Shown: positions 21,008-29,329 of the stretch, piece after piece
How the letters are laid out: each line of letters starts with the position of its first letter
Numbering within the stretch: the stretch's first letter is position 1
Source: Nemertoderma westbladi
Taxonomy: Eukaryota; Xenacoelomorpha; Nemertodermatida; Nemertodermatidae
Assembly: GCA_032718475.1 (NCBI GenBank)
Contig: JAUCBJ010008106.1
Coordinates: 1-29,329, forward strand
DNA: 29,329 nucleotides
Reading direction: 5' to 3'
The notes under the pieces: generated by a model
Databases searched by the model: none
Told to the model about the DNA's origin: nothing
Seen by the model: the letters and a program-made list of their open reading frames with translations, nothing else
Program-made: the position numbers and the translations under genes

Positions 21008-21595
21008 TTCCTTTATAAAACTAACGTATAGAAGGTGTTTCCTTTATAAACTAACGTATATAAGGTGTTTCCTTTATAAACTAACGTATAAAAGGTGTTT
21101 CCTTTATAAACTAACGTATATAAGGTGTTTCCTTTATAAACTAACGTATATAAGGTGTTTCCTTTATAAACTAACGTATAAAAGGTGTTTCCTTTATAAA
21201 CTAACGTATAGAAGGTGTTTCCTTTATAAACTAACGTATAGAAGGTGTTTCCTTTATAAACAAAACGTATATAAGGTGTTTCCTTTATAAACTAACGTAT
21301 ATAAGGTGTTTCCTTTATAAACTAACGTATAAAAGGTGTTTCCTTTATAAACTAACGTATAGAAGGTGTTTCCTTTATAAACTAACGTATATAAGGTGTT
21401 TCCTTTATAAACTAACGTATAGAAGGTGTTTCCTTTATAAACTTACGTATAGAAGGTGTTTCCTTTATAAACTAACATATATAAGGTGTTTCCTTTATAA
21501 ACTAACGTATATAAGGTGTTTCCTTTATAAACTAACGTATATAAGATGTTTCCGTTATAAACTAACGTATAGAAAGTGTTTCCTTTTGTTGCCGT
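21008..21595. repeat. 30-bp minisatellite, about 19 copies
   Basis: Unit: CCTTTATAAACTAACGTATA plus GAAGGTGTTT, with A, G or T variants at the position after GTATA. One unit near 21260 carries an insertion (AAACAAAACG). Thirty is a multiple of three, so a short minus-strand frame of KGNTLYTLVY repeats is open over part of the array (21443-21637). It has no other gene-like trait. Confidence 0.95.
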
Positions 21596-21990
21596 TATCC
21601 CTACACCAGGGGGGAAAAACGCCGATGCTGGAGACATGACTTAACAGACCACCGAGCCCCGGCCAGTCACCGGATATTGATTGTGGGGAGGGAATATTTT
21701 CTGAGATGCAGGGTTGCGGTTGAGAAAAAGCTGCATTAGTTGGATATACTATTTAATGTAACTGAACTCTGTTGAACCTTGTTCAACAATATTGAACCTT
21801 GATTAAGAATAATTTTGGGCTTCCCCAAATCAATATACACCAAATATTCACAATAATTATACACGATAATATAAATCCCTACGGTATATTATTTAATAAC
21901 CCACTGTTCGCTCAGAATTTTAGCCTACCTAATGTTCCCAGATTTTCCCTCAGTCCCAGTCTTAGTGCCGTAGTGTCGGTGTCGGTCGAC
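21596..21990. other. Spacer, no gene seen
   Basis: Contains a GC-richer stretch (21600-21720) and a perfect 7-bp inverted repeat with a 3-nt loop (GTTGAAC 21771-21777, GTTCAAC 21781-21787). Nothing else supported. Confidence 0.5.
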
Positions 21991-21992
21991 CC

Positions 21993-22690
21993 TGTCGCGT
22001 GTCCGTTCCACCCCTCACGAACCCCGAAGGGAACGATCATCGAGAACCAGCACGGCTTGGCTAATGGTCGGTCCAGTCGGTAGACTCTGTCGCGTATCCG
22101 TACCACCCCTCTCGAACCCCGAAGGGTTCGGTCATCGAGAACCAGTACGGCTTGGCTAGGAGTCTGTCGTGTCGGTGGACCCGTTCGCGTGTCCGTTCCA
22201 CCCCTCACGAACCCCGAAGGGTTCGATCATCGAGAACCAGAACGGCTTGGCTAGGGGTCCGTCGGTTCATCACAGAAACCCAACCACCTAGGCTTTCCGA
22301 GTCCGTTTCAGGCTCGTAGTCGCTTCGGCAGCCGAGAAACTGCTCCGAACAGTCGGTAGGCCAGTAGAGTCTAGTCGAGTCTAGTCCTTTGTCTTTCGAC
22401 CCCGTCGCAAATCCCAGTACAAGCAGTCAGCGTTCCGAGTTCTTTTCAGTCTCGTAGTAGCTGCCGTTGACCAGAGACCGCTAAGGGCAGTTCTCGTCAA
22501 ACCCGTCTTGTGGCCAGCCCTTTCGCATGTCCGTCCCACCCCTCGCGAACCCCGAAGGGATCGGTCATCGAGAACCAGTACGGCTTAGGTCAGGGGGCAG
22601 TCGTTAGTTGGCCGCCCGTTCGCGTGTCCGCTCCACCCCTCACGAACCCCGGGGTTCGATCATCGAGAACCAGAACGGCTTGGCTACTAA
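21993..22690. repeat. GC-rich module A, five copies
   Basis: About 70-75 bp of shared sequence (CCACCCCTCACGAACCCCGA, then ATCATCGAGAACCAG and ACGGCTTGGCTA) starts near 21993, 22089, 22183, 22520 and 22619. The first three are tandem at 94-96 bp, the last two 98 bp apart. Copies two and three contain the perfect hairpin GAACCC-CGAA-GGGTTC (22114-22129 and 22209-22224); the others have altered stems. Confidence 0.9.
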
Positions 22691-22796
22691 GGGGCCGTCG
22701 GTGCCCGTCGCAAATCCCTGACACAAGCAGTCAGCGGTCCGAGTTCTTTTCAGTCTCGTAATGGCTGCTGTTGGCCAGGGACCGCTAAGGGCAGTC
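22405..22796. repeat. GC-rich module B, two copies, sharing sequence with the 866-codon ORF
   Basis: About 88-bp copies at ~22405-22493 and ~22707-22796 share CGTCGCAAATCCC, AAGCAGTCAGCG, a GTTCTTTTCAGTCTCGTA core and GACCGCTAAGGGCAGT. A diverged relative lies near 22290-22350. The core, extended to 32 bp with one mismatch (22430-22461), is also present inside the neighbouring ORF at 25649-25680 in the same orientation. Confidence 0.85.
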
Positions 22797-23268
22797 CTTG
22801 TCCTTTAGGCCTGGCGCATTACCAAATCCACCCCTACAGGCAGCAGGAAGTTGGCCAGGGCCTAATAGTACTCAGGCTAACCTGAATACTGCTTGCATTT
22901 TCCATCCCCCCTGGCCCTTACAACTATGAAATTATTCCCGTACCCTGTAAGTTGCCCCAAAGTTCGCCCATAAATCGCCCCCAGTTTATTGAATGTGCCC
23001 AAAACCCATGGTCCCGCACCCAGTAGTAATATCGGAATAATCAATTTTAATAAAATACAAAAATATTCAACTCGCGTTATGTAAAGTTGAAATACCGCGA
23101 ACAGTCCCCCCCAATGACCTTCGTGAAGTCTGTCGGTAGATTGAGTTTGCGTAGGTCATTCCCAATATAAAAAACCCAAATTTAATATTGCATAGTTTTT
23201 AATTAATTTGGCCTAGAGTTTGTATAAAAATAAATGTTCGATAAATGTTCCTGGAATATCCCAATCCA
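22797..23268. other. Spacer downstream of the 866-codon ORF
   Basis: AT-rich toward the ORF. It holds an 8-bp inverted pair (AATGACCT 23113-23120, AGGTCATT 23153-23160) and a poly-C run. On the minus strand AT-rich sequence with AATAAA-like words follows the ORF stop. No gene seen. Confidence 0.45.
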
Positions 23269-25869
23269 CTATTTCTTTTTCTGATACGCCTTTCGTCTCT
23301 TCGCCCGTCGACTCTCATCGATCGCTATGGCTGGTAGAGGAGCGTCAACATCCATCGTGAGTAACGCTTCGGCTTGTCTCCTGGCGGCTCTTCCTTTCGA
23401 AGGCATCGGGATCATGTCGGTTCGTCTTTCCAACTCGGAGTTGCGAGCCTCGAGGAACCACTCTCCGTCACCGAACTCTTCTTTATATGAGTATAATTGT
23501 CTAATGACTTCGAATGGGCCGAATAATCCGGCGCTCAGTAGCAGATCCACGTAATGGAAAGGTAGCGTGGCCGTCGTGTGGAGGCGTTCCGGGAAGGAGA
23601 AATATCCGCGCGCCATCTCCTGCGCGATATTCCGAGCGTTTCTCCGAACCTTGGTCCTTAAGTGGCTGTTTGCGTATGTCTCAAACATGACCATATTGCC
23701 CATAGCGGTAACGTCTTTGGTTGGACATTTGATATAGCAGCGGGGGCTAGCGGAATGTCCACGGAAACCGCACGTGGTGCAGAGGTTATAAAGGATCGGA
23801 CAGACCGAAACGTCGTGGCCCGATATCGCGCAGTATGGGCAATAGAGTATCCCGAGGAGCTGGAGGCAAGAATCGGTAACCCGATTCCTTCTGCCGCGTG
23901 GGCACTGCTCCGAGCCGCAGTCGCCGCATACCTCCAACTGCATTTCTCGACCGGGGAATATCGGAATCGGGACGCCGACGTAGTATTCGAGTCGTCGGTC
24001 GCTCTTCGGAATATTCTCGGTGGTCGGTAGCCCGCGGAATGCTAGGCTTTTGCGTAGTATGTTCTCGCTCCGATAACCCTCTTTGTGTCCCGCTGGTCTC
24101 AACTCGGATGACCGTTTCTGGCGGTGGATCCATTCAGTTTGCTCGGCGTACCAACGGGTTAGTCGCATAGGGTCCTGAGGAACGGCGGGTGTAGTAGCCA
24201 CCGCTGGTCGGCGAAGAGGTGCCGGGGTTTTCGACGGAGGGATACCGAGGAGATCGTCGGGGGTCGGCGCATCGCTGGGGCCCTCCTCGACCAGTATCGC
24301 TGAGCGGGTCCGTTGTTGGCTGGTACTCGGAATCTCCGACGACCAATCTTCGCCGCCCGGGAAAGGATACGGGGATAACCGTTGGCATATGTCGCCGAAG
24401 TCGCTCAATGCAGCTGTAGTGGCTACCTCTCTCGCGGGGCTACCGGAGCCGCGTGGGGTGTAGACGCCTGCTCTCTTCATCGGTTCGGCCGAGGCAACCC
24501 GTTTGGCGGCCGGTCCGTACGCGGCCTCCGGCTCGAGTTGTCGCTTCGGGGTGGAGAGTAGAACACCCTCGTTTAGCCATATCTCTTCCCCTTCCGAAGA
24601 GATCAGAGGCTCCTCCGCACCGAGAAGCTCGGTAATCGTAGGGATATCGTAAGGTCCGCTCTCGTCCCAGGATTCGATAACGGCGGGCGTTTTCGATTCT
24701 CCCGGTGTAATGTTCTCGACCGCTTTAAACGCGTGGTTTATAACCTCATTCCAGTCGTAGTCGACGAAGGAAAGGGGAACCGCCGTGATGAGGTTATCTA
24801 GAGCCTTGCAGATAAACTTAGCGACGGTGTAGCATTCCATAACGACGTAGATATAGCTCCGTCGATCGGGATTCTCCCACCTTTGGTGTATCGTCCACTT
24901 CCGATCGACGTCCTTCCATCGACCCTCTCGCTCGCTCTTTATCTCTAATCCCGGGTATCCGCCGTATATTTTATTATAGTCCCGGAATTTCTGGGGTTTG
25001 AAGTCGATACCGCCGTTGAGCACAGCGAGGTAGCCGATCCCGGATTTCGTCGGTCTCACTTCTTGGAATCCTCGCATGAACTCGGCGAATCGTAACCAGG
25101 CTAGCAGCGTTTGAGTGTCGATGCAATGGCTAAGTGCGTTGAGGTCGTTTCGTCGGTTTCTTCCTGCGGGAGCGTTCGCGTAGTCGTTCCGGACGTCCGC
25201 CTTGATATCCGACCCGATTTTAATGACGTCGAAGTCGAAGAGGATCTTTTGGATATCCGGAGGCAGCAACCAGATCGCTCCGGCTGCCTGCACTTCCTGT
25301 CTGGGTGTCGGGAATATTCGGCACACCAGTACCAAACCGTCCAGGGTTCTGAGGACGACGACTAAGGATCGACCGTATTCTTTCGCCCCGTACTTTTCCT
25401 GGTAGTCGTCGCGGTTTTGGATAATCGATACGCGTTCCTCTCGAAGCGTCGCCGTACACTCCGACAGGTTTCCCCAGTGGGCGAGGTACGTACTCTTGTC
25501 GTCGACGAAACTTTGACATCTCGCCAACATAATCGCTTTCGAGGTGGGCGTCGCGTTTCCCTCGTTGTCGTAGATCAAACATCGGGATCTGTAGACGCTC
25601 TGCCGGAACGTTTCCCAAAACGACGAATCGTCCCCTCCGGTTGCCTTTGCGTTCCGAGTTCTTTTCAGTCTCGTACTAGCATCGGCTAACCGGAGGGCTC
25701 GTAGATTCTTAGAATCCGGTCCCTCTCGCCCGGTGAATTTAACGTCTCGTACGTTCTCATTTAGCAGAGTGCTCCAATTTGTATCAAAGTCAGGGGATCC
25801 AGGTTGCGAATATTCCAGTAGATCTATCGTGTTACGTAATTCGCCGATAATTTGGCGATTTGGGTCCAT
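23269..25869 (-). CDS. Unrecognised 866-aa protein: degenerate exonuclease-like fold plus CCHC zinc knuckles
   Basis: A single uninterrupted frame from a true ATG in strong context (AAATATGG). Residues ~140-360 resemble a DEDDy 3'-5' exonuclease: SLVVVLRTLDGLVLVCRI as paired strands, KIGSDIKADVRND as motif II (Asp225), IDTQTLLAWL (Asp251), then YVVMECYTVA where YX3D of motif III becomes YX3E (Tyr341, Glu345). The DxE of motif I is not found at its expected place (~149-152), so catalysis is doubtful. Residues ~400-570 are Pro/Ser-rich and disordered. A CGDC...C cluster (~648-656), CX2CX4HX4C (677-690) and CX2CX4HX5C (697-711) follow, then a helical segment and a Lys/Arg tail. It is GC-rich, unlike its surroundings. 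It lies 1.25 kb downstream of the BEL/Pao pol on the same strand. It could be a Gag-like or ORF1 protein of an unknown element, an extra ORF of the BEL element, or a domesticated gene. Function unknown. Confidence 0.8.
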   Translation of the reverse strand: MDPNRQIIGELRNTIDLLEYSQPGSPDFDTNWSTLLNENVRDVKFTGREGPDSKNLRALRLADASTRLKRTRNAKATGGDDSSFWETFRQSVYRSRCLIYDNEGNATPTSKAIMLARCQSFVDDKSTYLAHWGNLSECTATLREERVSIIQNRDDYQEKYGAKEYGRSLVVVLRTLDGLVLVCRIFPTPRQEVQAAGAIWLLPPDIQKILFDFDVIKIGSDIKADVRNDYANAPAGRNRRNDLNALSHCIDTQTLLAWLRFAEFMRGFQEVRPTKSGIGYLAVLNGGIDFKPQKFRDYNKIYGGYPGLEIKSEREGRWKDVDRKWTIHQRWENPDRRSYIYVVMECYTVAKFICKALDNLITAVPLSFVDYDWNEVINHAFKAVENITPGESKTPAVIESWDESGPYDIPTITELLGAEEPLISSEGEEIWLNEGVLLSTPKRQLEPEAAYGPAAKRVASAEPMKRAGVYTPRGSGSPAREVATTAALSDFGDICQRLSPYPFPGGEDWSSEIPSTSQQRTRSAILVEEGPSDAPTPDDLLGIPPSKTPAPLRRPAVATTPAVPQDPMRLTRWYAEQTEWIHRQKRSSELRPAGHKEGYRSENILRKSLAFRGLPTTENIPKSDRRLEYYVGVPIPIFPGREMQLEVCGDCGSEQCPRGRRNRVTDSCLQLLGILYCPYCAISGHDVSVCPILYNLCTTCGFRGHSASPRCYIKCPTKDVTAMGNMVMFETYANSHLRTKVRRNARNIAQEMARGYFSFPERLHTTATLPFHYVDLLLSAGLFGPFEVIRQLYSYKEEFGDGEWFLEARNSELERRTDMIPMPSKGRAARRQAEALLTMDVDAPLPAIAIDESRRAKRRKAYQKKK

Positions 25870-26421
25870 ATTTACGATTATATCCGTTACAAATTAGTTC
25901 AGTTAATTGTAAGTCCAGAAAGTCTGAAACTATAGCGATAGCAGAATAATTCAGTTTTTTTTTATTTAATTCAGTTTATTAATAACATTGCTATATAGGC
26001 ATCTATCATCTTATTGCTAATACATTCAGCATTTACAGTTACTATAACTATACATTTATATCCAACCAGTTTTTATGACTTTTTTGTCCTTTCTTTTTTC
26101 TGATTCTTTTCTTTGACCTTTTTTATACCTTTTTTTTGTCTTTTTTCATTTCATTATTATTTCATCTCATTTCATTTATTTCCACATATATTTCAACATT
26201 TAGTTCCACCATTTATTTCCACATTTATTTATTTCCACATCATCATTGGGTTTATAGCCCCCCGGCTATCATCATTGTTATAAGCGCAGCACCAGGGTGC
26301 GCATCATTTTATTTTCATCAGTATACGCGTCATCATTCAGGTTTATAGTAGAGTTGTCTGATCCTTTTCATCGTTTCCAACTATATTCAATCATTTTCTT
26401 TGGTTAATCTTTGTCGTGGAA
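25870..26421. other. AT-rich and pyrimidine-rich spacer
   Basis: From about 26075 to 26235 the plus strand is a long T/C-rich tract (TTTTTTGTCCTTTCTTTTTT and similar), purine-rich on the minus strand. It could be upstream DNA of the 866-codon ORF or 3' material of the BEL element. No open frame, promoter motif or RNA gene can be supported. Confidence 0.5.
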
Positions 26422-26850
26422 GGGGTGTTACGCAGCAATCTGGGATCTACAGCTGGACTCGTTACACCGCCTACGCCCCAAACTGCACACGTAACGGACA
26501 ATGAAGACGCTGGGAGTGAAGTCACGTGGATGCACCAGGGACCCACCAGAATAACACTCCCAACAACATAAAGCTCAGTCGACGAAGTCATGTGGGATGG
26601 GGTTACGCAACATTCTGGGATCTACACCTGGACTCGTTACACCGCCTACGCCCCAAAATCCACGCAACGGTCCCACCAGAATAACGCGACTGAGAAACAT
26701 AAAACCCTCTATCGTCGAAGTCATGTGGATGCACCATGGACCCACCAGAATAACGGGATAGAGGGGGTGTTGCGCGGCAATCCGGGATCTACAGCTGGAC
26801 TCGTTACACCGCCTACGCCCCGAACTGCGCACGCAACGGACAACATAACA
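26422..26850. repeat. ~170-bp direct repeat, about 2.5 copies
   Basis: GGGATCTACAGCTGGACTCG followed by TTACACCGCCTACGCCCC recurs with GGGATCTAC at 26441, 26617 and 26784 (spacing 176 and 167 bp). A second word, GGACCCACCAGAATAAC, recurs near 26540 and 26740, with a shorter form near 26668. It lies between the BEL/Pao pol end and the 866-codon ORF. It may belong to the BEL 3' region or LTR, but no LTR boundary can be fixed inside the window. Confidence 0.85.
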
Positions 26851-27116
26851 TACTGCGATGAATACAATGAATTCCACTTCAAATCTTTTCCATTTCCAAT
26901 AATCCAATACCGTTGGTCCTGATGACCAAAATCAGGGTAAACAATACATAAACGACCCTGCGTCAGTCGAAACATCTGCAGGGTGATGCTGGACTCCACA
27001 TAACACACGAGGAAACACAAATACCATTGCGTGGTTACAGTTGGTTTAAAGGGGGTCCATAATTCGTTGTCGATAAATCACAGTTAAAAAGAGTTTGTCA
27101 ACATGATGAGAAGGGT
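26851..27116. other. 3' flank of BEL/Pao pol
   Basis: 266 bp after the pol stop, in minus orientation. A purine-rich stretch (GGAAATGGAAAAGATTTGAA on the minus strand, near 26890-26912) is a possible polypurine tract. No clear LTR start is visible. Confidence 0.35.
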
Positions 27117-29327
27117 TTAAACACATTTGTCATTGTCACCGATGTCTGCAGCAGGATCCGTAGTAGGGAACTTATCACCTCTTGTAGAATCACCACTGTC
27201 ATTGCCTTCAAGAAGGCACAGCTTCTGGATGGGGCGTTGGTAGTGGCCCGCTTTCGTTCGTATCGTCACAGTCCTCGCAAGTCCGTCTTTGCTTGGGTGT
27301 ATGGTCACGACCCGCGCCACAGGCCAGTGAACGCGGTCTTTGAGATCTTCTTTAACTAGTACCATGTCGCCAACTGCGACGTTCCGGTAGGTGTTGTTCC
27401 ATTTCCTCCTGGTCCGGAGGGTTATGAGGTATTCCTGGGCCCAAATTCTCCACAAATGCGCTGCCAACGCTTGGGCCTTTTTCCAGTTTGTATGTTTCGC
27501 GATCTCGTTGGGATCCGGGAACATGGTTTCCGGGAGGAGATGGGTTTTGGGTCTCCCCAGTAAGTGGTTAGGAGTGAGGGGTTCCAGGTCTGTGGGGTCG
27601 TCGCGGATAGGAACGATGGGTCGGTTGTTCAGGGTAGCCGTGATCTCGCAGAATGTTGTGCGGAGGGTGTCATGGGTTACCCGGGTATCGCCTAGAGCGA
27701 CGCGCATGGATCGTTTCACTAGGTCGATCAGTTTCTCCCATACCCCGCTCGTATGGGGTGCTAAGGGGGTCTGGAAGTGCCACTGTATCTGGTGTTCCTT
27801 CCAGACTTGGCATGCGGTGTTATCGGTAAACCATCCCTCGATCGCCTCTCTAAGTTCTCTTTCTCCTCCCACAAAGTTTGTACCATTATCGGAATACATG
27901 TGGCGACATGTCCCGTTGTTCGCCACGAACCGACGCAGAGCATTGATGAATGCGTGTTGTGTCAGATTTACCCTGATATCTAGGTAAATTGCCCTAGACC
28001 TTAGGCAGGTGAAGATGGCTCCCCAGCATTTGATGTTGGATCGTCGTTCAATAACCGTGAACGGTCCGAAACAGTCCACTCCGGTGACGTAGAATGGTGC
28101 GGAATCCGCTTGTAGACGGGTGGCTGGTAAGTCGGCCATCTTTTGGGTGATTGGTGGCGCTAGGTAACGTCTGCAGGTGAAGCAACGTTTCAACACTTTC
28201 CGGATCAGTGGCTGGATGTGGGTGATCCAATATCTTTGTCTTATATTAGCTATAATCCAATTCTGTCCTGCGTGGTGGTTGTCCTCGTGACATTGTAGAA
28301 TTAATAGCTTAGCTAGTGTCGACGTTCCGGGCAGAAGCGCCGGGTATTTAACCTCATATTCGACCGGGGCGTTTGCCATCCGGGTATTCAGTCGGATCAG
28401 TCCGTCCTCTCCCATCATTGGTCTCAGTTGGTAGACTGGGCTGTCCGGTTTCAACGTTTTGCCCGCACTAAGTTGTTCCCATTCATCGGGGAAACTTTCT
28501 TTCTGGACATATCTAACAATACACTTCTCCGCAATAATGAGTTCTTGTATATTCCGTTGAACTATCGGTTTGTTGTTTTTCCACCGTAGGAAGTTGCGAA
28601 GGGTTATAACGTGATAGACGAGCCGTCTCATGGATGAAGTTCGCTCGATCAACCGATGTAAAGACGCCGCTAGTTGGGTGATCGTCGCGACGTTATAGTG
28701 CCTGCCCGAGTCCTTTGCAGGCTCAGTCAGACAACTATAAATTTCCACCGCGTTGCTTCGATGGATTTTACGGATCTCTTTATCGTCCTCGGAGTATTTT
28801 CCGCTATCGAGCTCGGGGTCGAATCGGGTACTCCATGTTAATTGTGGCTGCCGTAGGAATTCCGGGCCTGTAAGCCAGAGTTTACTTTTACCGAGTTGTT
28901 TTGGGGTGGCGCCTCGGCTTGATAAGTCCGCTGGGTTTTCCTTCCCGTTCACGTGATGCCACTGTTCTCGGCCGGTACACTGTTTAATCTCTGTGGCTCG
29001 GTTTGCAACAAACGTGGTGTGACGCCGTGATGGAGAGTGGAGATAATAGAGAACTATACTCGAATCTACCCAGAAGTGTTGAGATTCTATGGGGATCCGT
29101 AGGTTCCGCATGGCCATGCGATTCTGTCTTACTGCCCAAACTGCAGCTTGTAGCTCGAGCCTCGGAATCGTTGCTACGAATTCCCCGGATACTGTCTTTG
29201 CTTTGGAGAATAAGAAGCTTGTATCGCCGTTTCCATCGTTACTTAGTCTCCGCAAGAAGGTTACTACGCCGATTCCGGTATTCGAAGCATCCGAAAAGGT
29301 ATGGAGCTGGAAGATATCGGTGGGCAG
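27117..29327 (-). CDS. pol: BEL/Pao pol, partial: RNase H, integrase, DUF5641-type C-terminus
   Basis: The frame is open to the window edge, so the 5' part (gag, protease, RT) is missing. No ATG is used at 29255, where the codon is TTG. The visible part starts in an RNase H-like region (HTFSDAS at about 29290, then LELQAAVWA, FWVDSSIVLYYL and a WHHVNGKENPADLSSRG stretch). Counting from 29255, the integrase finger is H323/H327 and C358/C361. The catalytic acids are D394 (GVDCFGPF), D456 (YSDNGTNF) and E507 (GVWEKLI). The C-terminus (~590-682, WKKAQALAAHLWRIWAQEYL and GDMVLVKED) is the DUF5641-type domain typical of BEL/Pao. It ends at TAA 27117-27119. No break is seen. It would integrate the element's cDNA. 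Confidence 0.92.
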   Translation of the reverse strand: MPTDIFQLHTFSDASNTGIGVVTFLRRLSNDGNGDTSFLFSKAKTVSGEFVATIPRLELQAAVWAVRQNRMAMRNLRIPIESQHFWVDSSIVLYYLHSPSRRHTTFVANRATEIKQCTGREQWHHVNGKENPADLSSRGATPKQLGKSKLWLTGPEFLRQPQLTWSTRFDPELDSGKYSEDDKEIRKIHRSNAVEIYSCLTEPAKDSGRHYNVATITQLAASLHRLIERTSSMRRLVYHVITLRNFLRWKNNKPIVQRNIQELIIAEKCIVRYVQKESFPDEWEQLSAGKTLKPDSPVYQLRPMMGEDGLIRLNTRMANAPVEYEVKYPALLPGTSTLAKLLILQCHEDNHHAGQNWIIANIRQRYWITHIQPLIRKVLKRCFTCRRYLAPPITQKMADLPATRLQADSAPFYVTGVDCFGPFTVIERRSNIKCWGAIFTCLRSRAIYLDIRVNLTQHAFINALRRFVANNGTCRHMYSDNGTNFVGGERELREAIEGWFTDNTACQVWKEHQIQWHFQTPLAPHTSGVWEKLIDLVKRSMRVALGDTRVTHDTLRTTFCEITATLNNRPIVPIRDDPTDLEPLTPNHLLGRPKTHLLPETMFPDPNEIAKHTNWKKAQALAAHLWRIWAQEYLITLRTRRKWNNTYRNVAVGDMVLVKEDLKDRVHWPVARVVTIHPSKDGLARTVTIRTKAGHYQRPIQKLCLLEGNDSGDSTRGDKFPTTDPAADIGDNDKCV

Positions 29328-29329
29328 TT

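Noticed and set aside
21443-21637. Short minus-strand ORF with KGNTLYTLVY repeats
   Set aside because: A by-product of the 30-bp array, with no start context, domain or conservation sign.
22204-22260. tRNA-derived SINE (box-B-like GGGTTCGATCA in module A)
   Set aside because: The last bases of box B do not match, no box A lies at the right distance, and the word is explained by the hairpin repeat.
27391-27987. Plus-strand 198-codon frame over the BEL/Pao pol
   Set aside because: It lies opposite the integrase and C-terminal coding region, which has clear catalytic motifs on the minus strand.

Overview
The window looks like nuclear DNA of a metazoan, most likely an aquatic invertebrate. The evidence is eukaryotic retroelements only: a Mag-like Ty3/Gypsy element, a BEL/Pao element (a metazoan-restricted superfamily), an APE-type LINE and a Cys-rich reverse-transcriptase (RT) family I associate with sponges, cnidarians and molluscs. 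No bacterial operons and no rRNA or tRNA genes are visible. The species cannot be read from the sequence. Domain calls are made by eye from motifs, without database searches.

Layout, left to right. (1) 1-~3030, minus strand: a decayed RT element with a YTDD box, broken by two or three frameshifts and several stops. A 24-bp minisatellite sits inside its RT palm region. (2) 3333-3704 and 7624-8056: long AT-rich arms that are inverted repeats of each other. Between them lies a LINE (3752-7623) with an RRM-like ORF1 and an endonuclease/RT ORF2 that is frameshifted exactly at the YADD box. (3) 8057-11364: about 127 copies of a 26-bp satellite with local higher-order structure. (4) 11365-18509: a Ty3/Gypsy element with 179-bp LTRs differing at one base, a tRNA-Ser-like primer site present twice, a polypurine tract, gag, protease, RT/RNase H/integrase. 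The protease is split by a ~1.9-kb insert made largely of tandem repeats, and the RT active site reads VDG instead of VDD. (5) 18510-~21000: 2.4 kb without a recognisable gene. (6) 21008-21595: a 30-bp minisatellite. (7) 21990-22800: GC-rich composite repeats, some carrying a piece of the neighbouring ORF. (8) 23269-25869, minus: an intact 866-codon ORF with an exonuclease-like fold that seems to lack catalytic acids, a proline-rich linker and two CCHC zinc knuckles. I do not recognise its family. (9) 26422-26850: a 170-bp repeat in about 2.5 copies. (10) 27117-29329, minus: the 3' half of a BEL/Pao pol gene, running off the window edge.

Functionally this is nested and degraded mobile DNA in which at least five unrelated tandem arrays have grown. 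Among the large coding units, the 866-codon ORF is the one with no visible lesion and no assigned family, and it is the best candidate for something undescribed.
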